Below, one piece after another: positions 8,134 through 17,000 of a DNA stretch of 34,073 bases (its first letter is position 1; each line of letters begins with the position of its first letter). Under the pieces are notes generated by a model. It saw only the letters and a program-made list of their open reading frames with translations. It did no database searches and was not told the DNA's origin. A program made the translations under genes and the position numbers. This DNA comes from Pseudomonas pharyngis (GTDB lineage: Bacteria > Pseudomonadota > Gammaproteobacteria > Pseudomonadales > Pseudomonadaceae), in assembly GCF_021602345.1 (NCBI RefSeq), contig NZ_BQID01000028.1, positions 1 to 34,073 of the forward strand, given 5' to 3'.

Positions 8134-8639
8134 CAGGCGACACTCAGGCAGGCAATGAACGCAGCACGCATGTGCCGTTTGACGGTGATCAGCGAAACAT
8201 TCAGGCGCGTGGCGATCTGCGCGTAGGTCAGGCCTTCGATCTGCGACAGCAGGAAGGTCTCGCGGGTTTGCTCGGGCAGTTCGCGCAGCAGCGCTTCGAT
8301 GCGCCACAGGGTTTCGAGGATCAGGTAGCGGGTTTCCGGCGACGGCACTTCGGCGGCGGGCAAGTGCGCGATGGTTTCCAGGTACGCGCGCTCCAGGTCC
8401 TGACGCCGCCAGCGATCGATCATCAGGCCTTTGGCGATGTGCGTCAGCAGTGCCCGGGGCTCGTTGCCCAGCGGCTTGATCACCTGCCGGGTGAGCAGGC
8501 GCAAAAAGGTATCGTGCGCCAGATCGGCCGCCTCGCAGCGGTTGCCCAACTTGCGCTGCAGCCAGCCCTGCAGCCACCCGTGGTGTTCGCTGTAGAGCGT
8601 CTGGACTTGCTGATTCAACGGCTGATCGAGGGACGACAT
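8133..8639 (-). CDS. ECF sigma factor, FecI family
   Basis: A 168-residue iron-type ECF sigma factor. Region 2 contains ADLAHDTFLRLL, and region 4 has a helix-turn-helix in GLTYAQIATRLNVSLITVKRHM. It should direct RNA polymerase to the receptor gene when the FecR-like partner relays a signal. I chose ATG 8639 (MSSLDQPL) because it gives the family's usual length; the frame extends to 8759 with residues that do not look like a sigma factor. No strong ribosome-binding site is visible. It heads the sigma/anti-sigma/receptor run. Confidence 0.88.
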   Translation of the reverse strand: MSSLDQPLNQQVQTLYSEHHGWLQGWLQRKLGNRCEAADLAHDTFLRLLTRQVIKPLGNEPRALLTHIAKGLMIDRWRRQDLERAYLETIAHLPAAEVPSPETRYLILETLWRIEALLRELPEQTRETFLLSQIEGLTYAQIATRLNVSLITVKRHMRAAFIACLSVA

Positions 8640-8721
8640 GGAGGGCAGGTACTCGTTTCGGGCGTCCGTTGCCAGAGATGCAATCGAGAGTGCGATTAGG
8701 GTGCAATTAAGAATTGATCGC

Positions 8722-8751
8722 ATTCTAGTGGCGCGCAACGAGTGCTGGCAA
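8722..8751 (-). promoter_or_regulatory. Candidate sigma-70 promoter of the FecI-like gene
   Basis: On the minus strand TTGCCA (8751-8746), 18 bases, TAGAAT (8727-8722), each 5/6 to consensus. An AT-rich imperfect inverted repeat (CAATT-AAG-AATTG, 8704-8716) follows. It matches a Fur box at only about 8/19 positions, so iron control here is possible but weakly supported. Confidence 0.5.
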
Positions 8752-8879
8752 TTGCCCATTCACACTTTCTTTTCTGACACCAGCGCAGTGGCCTACCCAT
8801 CTTCCGGGAGATTGGCTATTTGCCGGTCCGGACGCCGGGACTAACGTAGCCCCACATTCACTTGCCCCGGAGAGTCGCC

Positions 8880-9320
8880 ATGAAACCTCGTATCGATTTC
8901 TACACCGCGTCCCCAGATGCCCTGAAAGCGATGATCGCCCTGGAAACCGCCGTCTCGAAATTGCCGCTGGAAAAAAACCTGATCGAACTGGTCAAGCTGC
9001 GCGCTTCGCAGATCAATGGCTGTGCGTTCTGCATCGACATGCACACCGCCGACGCGATCAAGGGCGGCGAAACCCCGCGCCGGTTGTTCGCCGTGACCGC
9101 ATGGCGTGAAGCGCCGTTCTTCACTGAACGTGAACGCGCCGCGCTGTTGTGGACCGAAACCCTGACCCAGCTGAGCCTGACCCACGCCCCGGACGAAGAC
9201 TACGAAGTGGTCGCTGCGCAGTTCTCGCCCCAGGAAATGGTCGACCTGACGGTCGCGATCAGCACCATCAACAGCTGGAACCGTCTGGCCGTGGGCTTCC
9301 GTAAAACCCCACAGGCCTGA
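8880..9320 (+). CDS. AhpD-like carboxymuconolactone decarboxylase-family protein
   Basis: A 146-residue protein with the AhpD core motif: Cys48-x2-Cys51 and His55 in NGCAFCIDMH. AhpD-like proteins use this Cys pair as a thiol peroxidase or disulphide reductase; most small family members of this size are annotated only as alkylhydroperoxidase-like. CGGAGAG sits 5 bases before ATG 8880; an in-frame TTG at 8862 is less likely. The gene converges on the efflux operon with only 4 bp between stops. A role in peroxide or electrophile defence is inference from the motif. Confidence 0.88.
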   Translation: MKPRIDFYTASPDALKAMIALETAVSKLPLEKNLIELVKLRASQINGCAFCIDMHTADAIKGGETPRRLFAVTAWREAPFFTERERAALLWTETLTQLSLTHAPDEDYEVVAAQFSPQEMVDLTVAISTINSWNRLAVGFRKTPQA

Positions 9321-9324
9321 TCGA

Positions 9325-10917
9325 TCAATGTGCATCGGCACTCGGCGCGGCCGGTGGTTGCACCTTGCGCATCAAGGGCACCATCGCCGTGGCGATGCCG
9401 AAGCACACCATGATCATCAGGAACGTGTCGCCGTAGGTTTGCGTCTGCGCTTCACGGTAGGTCAGCAGCCACAGCTGACGCAGGCTGGCGGTGAGGCCGA
9501 CATCGCCGCTCTGACCCAGCGCGGCAAAGTTGCCGCCGACCTGGGCCAGCCACTGATTCACTGCTTCGTTGCTGCTGTTCAGATGCTCCGCCAACCGGGT
9601 GAAGTGCAGGTTGGTGCGGTCGTTGAGAATGGTCGCGCACGCCGCAATTCCGATTGCACCGCCCAGATTGCGCATCAGGTTGAACAGGCCCGACGCATGC
9701 TTGAGCCGCGCCGGTGCCAGGCCACCCAACGTCAACGTTACTGCCGGCGGCACCGCCAGTTGCTGTGCGATTCCGCGCAGGGCTTGTGGCAGCAGCAATT
9801 CTCCGGCGCCCCAATCGTGGGTGATCGGACTGAATTCCCACATCGACAAGGCGAACAACGCCAGGCCCGCCATCATGATCCAGCGCAGATCGATGCGATT
9901 GGCGAGAAAGGCGTACAGCGGAATCGCCATGATCTGGAACACCCCGGTGGAGAAAACTGCCAGACCAATATCCAGCGCGCCGTAGCCGCGAACCCGGCCG
10001 AGAAACAGCGGCGTCAAGTAAATCGTCGCGAACAGGCCGATGCCGGTGACGAAGGAAAAGAAGCAGCCAAGGGCGAAGTTGCGATCCTTGAGCGCGCGCA
10101 GGTCGACGATCGGATTGGCCACGTGCAGCGTGCGGCCGATGAAGGCCAGCCCCGCGAGGCCACTGATCCATGCGGTGGTCAGGATGGTCTGGTCGCTGAA
10201 CCAGTTCCAGCGCGGGCCTTCCTCGAGGGTGTATTCCAGGCAACCGAGAAACAGCGCCAGAAACACCATGCTCAAATAGTCCGCGCCCTTGAGCAGCGAC
10301 AGTTCCGGCTGGTCGATCTTCACCAGCATCGGCACCGCCACGGCGACGAAAATCCCCGGCACCAGATTGATGTAGAACAGCCAGTGCCAGGAGGAAATGT
10401 CGGTGATCCAGCCGCCGATCACTGGGCCCAATGTTGGCGCCAGCGAAGCCACGGCGCCGATGGTGGCAGCGGCGATGACCCGCTGTTTGCCGGTGAAGAA
10501 AAAGAACGCGGTGGTGAACACCAGCGGAATCATCGACCCACCGAGAAACCCTTGCAGCGCGCGAAAGGCGATCATGCTCTGGATGTTCCAGGCGATGCCG
10601 CAGAGCAGGCTGGCGAGGGTGAAGCCGACCGCCGAGGCGCAGAACAGCCAGCGCGTGGCGAACACTCGCGACAGCCAGCCCGACAGCGGAATCACGATGA
10701 TCTCGGCGATCAAGTAACTGGTCTGCACCCATGCCGTTTCATCGGTGCCGGCGGACAACCCGCCGCCGATATCGCGCAGCGAGGCCGAGACGATCTGGAT
10801 GTCCAGCAGCGCGATGAACATGCCGATGCACATCGTGGCGAAGGCGAACACTTTGGTCGCCGTCGCCATCTCGGCGGCATTGAATGGCTGCGCGGCGGCG
10901 GTGAGGGCGGTGCTCAT
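9325..10917 (-). CDS. DHA2-family MFS efflux pump, EmrB type
   Basis: A 530-residue inner-membrane drug:proton antiporter. The first helix carries the DHA2-type LLDIQIVSASL (compare LDxTIVNVALP), followed by SYLIAEIIVIPLSGWLSRVF and FRALQGFLGG; hydrophobicity supports about 14 TM segments. The start codon overlaps the end of the upstream membrane-fusion gene by 4 bases, so the two are translated together. With an EmrA-type adaptor and an outer-membrane channel encoded elsewhere, it would form a tripartite exporter for hydrophobic toxic compounds. The substrate is unknown. Confidence 0.92.
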   Translation of the reverse strand: MSTALTAAAQPFNAAEMATATKVFAFATMCIGMFIALLDIQIVSASLRDIGGGLSAGTDETAWVQTSYLIAEIIVIPLSGWLSRVFATRWLFCASAVGFTLASLLCGIAWNIQSMIAFRALQGFLGGSMIPLVFTTAFFFFTGKQRVIAAATIGAVASLAPTLGPVIGGWITDISSWHWLFYINLVPGIFVAVAVPMLVKIDQPELSLLKGADYLSMVFLALFLGCLEYTLEEGPRWNWFSDQTILTTAWISGLAGLAFIGRTLHVANPIVDLRALKDRNFALGCFFSFVTGIGLFATIYLTPLFLGRVRGYGALDIGLAVFSTGVFQIMAIPLYAFLANRIDLRWIMMAGLALFALSMWEFSPITHDWGAGELLLPQALRGIAQQLAVPPAVTLTLGGLAPARLKHASGLFNLMRNLGGAIGIAACATILNDRTNLHFTRLAEHLNSSNEAVNQWLAQVGGNFAALGQSGDVGLTASLRQLWLLTYREAQTQTYGDTFLMIMVCFGIATAMVPLMRKVQPPAAPSADAH

Positions 10918-12035
10918 GGCGCGCTGGCCACAGCCGTGGTTTCAGGTTGGGCGCGGGTGTCGACTTCAGCGGTCACCGACAGGCCCGGACGCAGGTGGCC
11001 GAGCACGCCGTCCGCCGGGTCGAGCAGGATCCGCACGGGTACACGCTGGACGATTTTGGTGAAGTTGCCGGTGGCGTTTTCCGGCGGCAGCACACTGAAC
11101 TGCGAACCGGTGGCCGGGGCGAGGCTATCGAGGCGACCGTGGAATTCCTGGCCGGACAATACGTCGGCGCGGATGCTCACGCGCTGGCCGGGTTTCATCC
11201 GCGCCAGTTGGTCTTCCTTGAAATTGGCATCGACCCACAGACCGCTGGCCGGCACCACCGACAACTGTTGCGAACCGGCCTGCGCATAAGCGCCGACCCG
11301 CGCGCGGCGATTGCCGATCACGCCGTCAACCGGAGCGCGCAGTTCGGTGTAGCCGAGGTTGAGTTGCGCCAGATCACGCTCGGCCCGGGCTTGCTGGAGG
11401 GCGGCGCGGGCCTGTTGTTTCTGGGTTTCGATCACGGTGAGCTGGCGTTGCGCGGCCAGCAATTCGGCCTGGGCTTTGGCGCTCAAGGCTTGCGCGGTCT
11501 TGAAGGTGGCGTCGGCCCGCTGCGCGCTCTCCACCGACACTGCGTTGGTGGTCACCAGACGTTTGTAGCGGGCGTTGTCGTCCCGCGAACGGGCGGTTTC
11601 GGCGCTGGCAGCATCGATGCCGGCGCGGGCCTGACCGATCACCGCCTGTTGCAGTTGTTCGGTGGCATCGAGGTTAGCCAGCAGCGCCTCTTCGGCGGCG
11701 ACCGCGCCTTCGGCCTTGGCCAGATTGGCGCGGTAGTCGCGGGCATCGAGGCGGATCAGCACGTCGCCGGCCTTCACCCTTTGGTTGTCGCTGACCAGCA
11801 CTTCCTCGATGTAACCGGCGACTTTCGGTCCGATCACCGTGACGTCGCCGCCGATGTAGGCATCGTCGGTTTCCTCGAGAAATCGCCCGGTGCCCCACCA
11901 ATGCAAGGCATACAGGCCGGCGAACACCAGCGCGGCCAAACCCGCAGTGGGCAACAGCAGCCGTTTGAGCAGAGGAGGTTTGGGGGCGCTGACCGGAACG
12001 GCGAGATCGGGTTCTACGGTGGGCATGCTGGTCAT
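10914..12035 (-). CDS. HlyD/EmrA-type membrane-fusion protein
   Basis: A 373-residue periplasmic adaptor: one N-terminal TM (about 24-47), a biotinyl-lipoyl-like half (ETDDAYIGGDVTVIGPKVAG), a long Ala/Gln-rich coiled-coil hairpin (about 100-215), the second lipoyl half (LRAPVDGVIGNR) and a beta-barrel domain (LWVDANFKEDQLARMKPG). It links the EmrB-type pump to an outer-membrane channel. The ATG at 12035 is preceded only by a weak AGG; ATG three codons later is an alternative. It is the first gene of the operon, with a promoter/operator region just upstream. Confidence 0.92.
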   Translation of the reverse strand: MTSMPTVEPDLAVPVSAPKPPLLKRLLLPTAGLAALVFAGLYALHWWGTGRFLEETDDAYIGGDVTVIGPKVAGYIEEVLVSDNQRVKAGDVLIRLDARDYRANLAKAEGAVAAEEALLANLDATEQLQQAVIGQARAGIDAASAETARSRDDNARYKRLVTTNAVSVESAQRADATFKTAQALSAKAQAELLAAQRQLTVIETQKQQARAALQQARAERDLAQLNLGYTELRAPVDGVIGNRRARVGAYAQAGSQQLSVVPASGLWVDANFKEDQLARMKPGQRVSIRADVLSGQEFHGRLDSLAPATGSQFSVLPPENATGNFTKIVQRVPVRILLDPADGVLGHLRPGLSVTAEVDTRAQPETTAVASAP

Positions 12036-12064
12036 GGCGTAATACCTGAGAAAGCAGAATGGCT

Positions 12065-12104
12065 ATTACGACCGTAATATGACGCGAGTAATATTTTGTG
12101 GCAA
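12065..12104 (-). promoter_or_regulatory. Promoter with overlapping operator for the efflux operon
   Basis: On the minus strand TTGCCA (12104-12099), 17 bases, CATATT (12081-12076). A perfect inverted repeat ATTACG-AC-CGTAAT (12065-12078) overlaps the -10, and GTAATAT recurs at 12074-12080 and 12088-12094. The position suits a TetR- or MarR-type repressor, though none is encoded next to the operon. Confidence 0.5.
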
Positions 12105-12180
12105 TTGATTTTTATCGCCGGTCGTCAGATGAAGGTTGTTGAAAGAAGAAGCTGACCATTTGTTTAAGAAATGTAAGCGC

Positions 12181-12222
12181 TGTAGGAAGCGTCTTGCATT
12201 TGTGTAGGAAGGCTCTGACTAT
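12181..12222 (+). promoter_or_regulatory. Tandem 9-bp repeats and candidate promoter for the secretion operon
   Basis: TGTAGGAAG occurs exactly at 12181-12189 and 12203-12211, a 22-bp period (two helical turns). A possible -35 TTGCAT (12194-12199) and -10 GACTAT (12217-12222), 17 bases apart, interleave with them. This looks like an activator site for the downstream transporter gene; the regulator is unknown. Confidence 0.35.
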
Positions 12223-12272
12223 CACCGCAATTGATGGGGTGGCATTACGCCAGTTGATTGCAAGGATGTTGA

Positions 12273-14000
12273 GTGCCGTATTCGCTTTGCGCTGTTTCTC
12301 GTAGTCGTTCCCTGCCGCGCCCGCTGTTGTCGGCCTTGTTGTTGAGTGTGTCTGCGCCCAGCGTTCTCGCCGCCGAAGCGTCAGCCCCTGGCCAGGAAGT
12401 GCTGCGCCAGCAGCAACTGCAACAGCGCGATCTGCAACAACTGCAACTCGAACAGCGCAAGCGCCAACTGGAGCGCGGCGCGTTTGGCCCGACGCCGGCC
12501 AATCCGGCCATTCCTGAGTCGATCAAACCTGATGAGCGCTGTTGGCCCTTGAGTGGTACGCGCGTCGGCGGTGTCACGCTGATCGATCGCGACCAACTCA
12601 ACGCCCGCATCAAGCCATTGCTGGCACCGTGCATGGGCGTCGGCCAGATCAACCATCTGCTGGCGACCATCACCGCGCTGTACGTCGAGAAGGGCTACAT
12701 CGCCAGTCGGCCGTACTTGAGCAGTGCGCCGGCGGCGGGGCAATCGCTGGATATCCTGATCGACGAAGGCTACATCGAGTCCATCGAACTGGCGGACCAA
12801 AGCCTGCCAGTGTCCCTCGGCGGGGCGTTCCCGGGCATGCTCGGTAAACCGCTGAACCTGCGGGATCTGGAGCAGGGACTGGATCAGTTGAACCGCCTGC
12901 GCTCGCTTGATCTGACCGCCGACATCGCTCCCGGCAGCCAGCCCGGCGCGTCGAAAATCATCCTGCGTTCGCGGACCTCGGGGCAGTCACGCTGGGCCCT
13001 CGGTGCCGGTTTCGACAACCTCGGCAGTGCCAGCACCGGTCGCGATCGCGACACGCTGAGCCTGACGCTCGACAGTCCGCTCGAACTCAACGACCTGCTG
13101 AGCCTCAGCGCCAGCGACACCCTCAATCAGGGCGACCGCTACAGCCGCAACGCCAGCCTCTATTACGCGATTCCCTACGGTTACTGGACGTTCAGCACCT
13201 TCGCCAGCCACGCCGAATACCGCGCGCCGTTCAAACTCAGCACGGCGACCCTGCACAGCACCGGCATCACCGATCAGCTCAGCCTGCGCGCCGACCGGGT
13301 GTTGTGGCGTGACCAGAGCCATCAGCTCAGTGCCAACCTGCAACTGGCGCACAAGGACGTCGACAGCTATCTGGAAAATGTCCGCCTCGGTATTCAAAGC
13401 CCGACTCTGACTGTGGCCGAAGCGGGGCTCAATCTGTTCTGGCTCGACCGCGCGGTATGGAACCTCGACGTCAATTACGCCCAGGGTTTAAGCGGGTTCG
13501 GTGCCGACGACGATGCCGATCGCCAGGTCAAAAACCTGCCCAAGGCACAGTTTCGCAAGTACCGCGCCGGCCTCAGCCAATGGCGCAACGGCCAGCTCGG
13601 CGCGCAAGCCTGGCAATGGCAGAGCCAACTCAATGTGCAATACAGCCCGGATCCGCTGCCAGCCATCGAACAACTGCTCGGCACCGACGATTCCGCCGTG
13701 CGCGGTTATCGGGTCAGCAGCGCGTCCGGCGCCAGCGGCGCGATCTGGCGCAACACCTTGCGCCTGCCGTTGCGCAGCGATCTGCCGATGCAGCTCACCC
13801 CGCGCGTCGGTCTCGACCACGGCTGGATCAAGGCCGATCACGGTGCTCCGGTCCAACGTCTGAGCGGCGCCAGCATCGGCCTCAATCTGGGCTGGAAAAA
13901 CCTGCAAGTGGATGTCGATTACCAACGCAGTCTGAACACCCCGACCGGCCTGCACCGCGAGCCTGAAACCTGGCTGATGCGGGTCGGATTGCAGTTATGA
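12273..14000 (+). CDS. Two-partner secretion outer-membrane transporter (TpsB, FhaC/ShlB family)
   Basis: A 575-residue Omp85-superfamily pore that exports the downstream exoprotein. It has a signal peptide ending about APSVLA/AE, a Gln-rich helix (H1-like, about 45-70), POTRA domains (about 90-240, including GVTLIDRDQLNARI and DEGYIESIEL), and a 16-strand barrel with the conserved VRGY in loop L6 (Arg477-Gly478-Tyr479). The start is GTG at 12273: AAGGA at 12262-12266 is well placed and the preceding in-frame codon is a stop. The exoprotein gene begins 95 bp downstream, the standard tpsB-tpsA order. Confidence 0.93.
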   Translation: MPYSLCAVSRSRSLPRPLLSALLLSVSAPSVLAAEASAPGQEVLRQQQLQQRDLQQLQLEQRKRQLERGAFGPTPANPAIPESIKPDERCWPLSGTRVGGVTLIDRDQLNARIKPLLAPCMGVGQINHLLATITALYVEKGYIASRPYLSSAPAAGQSLDILIDEGYIESIELADQSLPVSLGGAFPGMLGKPLNLRDLEQGLDQLNRLRSLDLTADIAPGSQPGASKIILRSRTSGQSRWALGAGFDNLGSASTGRDRDTLSLTLDSPLELNDLLSLSASDTLNQGDRYSRNASLYYAIPYGYWTFSTFASHAEYRAPFKLSTATLHSTGITDQLSLRADRVLWRDQSHQLSANLQLAHKDVDSYLENVRLGIQSPTLTVAEAGLNLFWLDRAVWNLDVNYAQGLSGFGADDDADRQVKNLPKAQFRKYRAGLSQWRNGQLGAQAWQWQSQLNVQYSPDPLPAIEQLLGTDDSAVRGYRVSSASGASGAIWRNTLRLPLRSDLPMQLTPRVGLDHGWIKADHGAPVQRLSGASIGLNLGWKNLQVDVDYQRSLNTPTGLHREPETWLMRVGLQL

Positions 14001-14094
14001 ACGTCAGTGAACAACAGCCATCGGACCTGAGCGCGACAGCCGTGGCCTTCAACTCAACGCGCAACGTGATGCCGCACTACATGGAGAGTTTTTT

Positions 14095-17000
14095 ATGCCA
14101 ATGAACACCTTTGCGTTTCATCTTTCCCCGCGGGGCAAACTGCGCTGGGCGATTGCCAGCCTGTTTCTGGTCGCTCACCTGCCGGGCGCCATGGCCGGCG
14201 GTGTAGTGGTTGCGCCCGGCCCCGGCGGCACCGCGCAATTGCAGACCCAGGGCGGCGTCCCGATCGTCAACATCGTCGCGCCGAACGGCTCCGGTCTGTC
14301 GCACAACCAGTTCCTCGACTACAACGTCGACCGTCAGGGACTGGTGCTGAACAACGCCCTTCAGGCCGGGCAATCGCAGGTTGCCGGGCAACTGGCGGCC
14401 AACCCGCAATTGCAGGGCCAGGCCGCGAGCGTGATCCTCAACGAAGTGATCAGCCGCAACCCGTCGGCCATCAACGGCGCCCAGGAAATCTTCGGTCGCG
14501 CTGCCGACTACGTGCTCGCCAACCCGAACGGCATTTCGGTGAACGGCGGCAGTTTCATCAACACGCCGAACGCCAATCTGCTGGTCGGCCGTCCCGAGCT
14601 GAACGACGGCATGCTGCAAGCCCTGAGCACCCGCGACGCCACCGGTCAGTTGCAGATCCAGGGCGGCGGTCTGCGCAACGGCGAAGGTTCGATCAACCTG
14701 ATCGCCCCGCGCATCGACAGCCAGGGCGCGATAACTGCACGCGATCAACTGAACCTCACCGTCGGGCGCAATCAGATCGACTACGCCAGCGGCCAGGTGA
14801 AAGCCGTGGACCCGGCGGGCAACACCACCGATCAGCGGATCGACGCCAGCCTGTTCGGCGCGATGCAGGCCGGGCGCATCAACATCGTCAGCACCGCAGA
14901 AGGCGCGGGCGTGAAAGTGGGCGCGGTGCAAGTCGCCGGACGTGACGGCGTGCAGATTCGTTCGGCGGGCGACTTGAGCGTCAGCGGCCAGGCGATCCCG
15001 GACAGCCTCGACGTGACCCGTGCCGGCATTCGCAGTAGCCAGGGCGACGTCGGCCTGCACAGCGGCAAGGACCTGACGCTGGCCGCCACCGATGTCAGCG
15101 GTCGTGACGTGAAGGTCGAGGCCAAACGCAACCTGACCCTGACCACCGTCGAAAGCCGCAAGCTCCAGGAGCAGCGCGAGAACTGGAACAACAGCACCAT
15201 CGGCATCACTTGGGAAACCTACGAACGCACCAGGACCGACAGCGATTCGCGCCAGCACGGCAGCCAGATCGTCGCCAGCCGCGACGCGCAACTGTCCTCC
15301 GGCAAAGACACCGAACTGAAAGCCGCCAAGGTCGAGGCGAAGAACAACCTCAGCGTGCAAAGCGGCGGCGACCTGCGCCTGACCGCCGCCACTGAAAGCC
15401 ACACCCAGACCGATCAGGGCAAGCACCGCAAACACCTGTGGAAAGCCGATTGGGACAGCAGCAGCGAAGAGCAGCGCAGCATCACCAGCCAGTTGAAGGC
15501 CGGCAACATCGCCCTGCAAACCGCCGCACTGTTGCGCTCCGAAGGTGCCGAGCTGAACAGCGCCGGCGATCTGCGACTGGCCGGCAAACAAGTGGAAATC
15601 ACCACCGCGACCCGCACCCATCGCAGCAGCGACAATCGCTACTCCGGTGATCTGGTCGGCGGCGGTTTCTTCGGCAAGACCGGCGACGCCGACAAGGGCC
15701 AGACCCAGCATCAGGGCAGCAAGATCAACGCGGCCGGCAAACTGGTGGTCAAGGCTGACGAAGTGCGCATCAGCGCCAGCCAGGTGCGTGGCGTCCAGGA
15801 CGCCAGCGTGATCAGCGACAACGGTTCGCTGACCATCGACGGTGTGCAGGACACCTCGCACAGCAACAACCACGACAATGACAGCAAGTTCTTCGGCATC
15901 ACCAAGGACGAGTCCCGGCAGAACAGCAAGGGCAGCACCACGGTGCGCAGCGAGCTCGCTTCCGACAGCAACCTCAAGCTGAAAAGCGCCAGGGACATCG
16001 AAGTCGCCGGTTCCACGGTCAAGGCCGGTGGTTCGCTGACGGCGGAGGCGGCCGGTGACGTGAATGTGCATTCGGCGCAGAACACCCACGACAGCAGCAA
16101 CAGCACACAAACCCGTGGCTTCGACGCTTATGCCAAAGAGCAGACGGCGGAGCAGTATCGCGCTGGCGTGCATTACGAAGACAAGGCGCAAACCGTCACC
16201 GTCAACAACGTTACCCAGCAGGGTTCCAGCCTCAGCGGCGGCACCGTGCAAGTGAAGGCGGGCGGCGACGTGACGCTGAAGGGCGCCGAGGTGAAATCCA
16301 ACGCCGGCGACACCACCCTGAGCGGCAAGAACGTCTCGCTGCTGGCCGAGCAGGACAGCCACAGCACCTCGACCGAAACCCGCAGCACCGGCGGCGGTTT
16401 CTACTACACCGGCGGCCTCGACCGCGCCGGCAGCGGCGTGGATTTCTCGCACAGCACCTCGCAAGACACCACCGGCAAAACCACCGCGCAAACCACCGGC
16501 GTGCAGAGCAGCGGCAGCCTGAACATCAACGCTGACAAACTCGCCACCGAGGGCGCGCAACTGAAGTCCGGCAACGGTCTGAATGTCGCCGCCAACGAAG
16601 TCGACAACCGTGCCGCCAGCAACACCGAGAGCAGCACCCACAAGGAGAGCAACTGGTCGGCGGACATCGGCGCCAACGTCGAGTACAAAGACATCGCCCG
16701 GCCGATTGCCGGCGCGGTGAAAGACGTGCTCGACGGCAAGGTGCCGGACAAGGACGCACTGGCCAATATCGGTCAGCCGAACGTCGGGATCGACGTGGCA
16801 GTCGGTCATGCCAGCACCGATAAAACCGAGCAGGGCAGCAACGCCGTGGTCAGCCGGTTCGACGGCCAGACCGTGGACGTGAAGGTCGGCGGCACGCTGC
16901 ACGACCAGGGCACCCAGTACAACGCCAGCGCCGACCAAGTGAACATCAGCGCCGACAAACTGGTGGCCGATGCCGCGAACAACACCCACAGCAATACCGA

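Noticed and set aside
8640-8759. N-terminal extension of the FecI-like sigma factor
   Set aside because: The residues do not resemble sigma region 2, and the stretch contains the predicted promoter.
9328-12077. Long plus-strand frames antisense to the efflux operon
   Set aside because: Low-complexity Gln/Arg/Ala-rich translations opposite well-recognised EmrB/EmrA-type genes.
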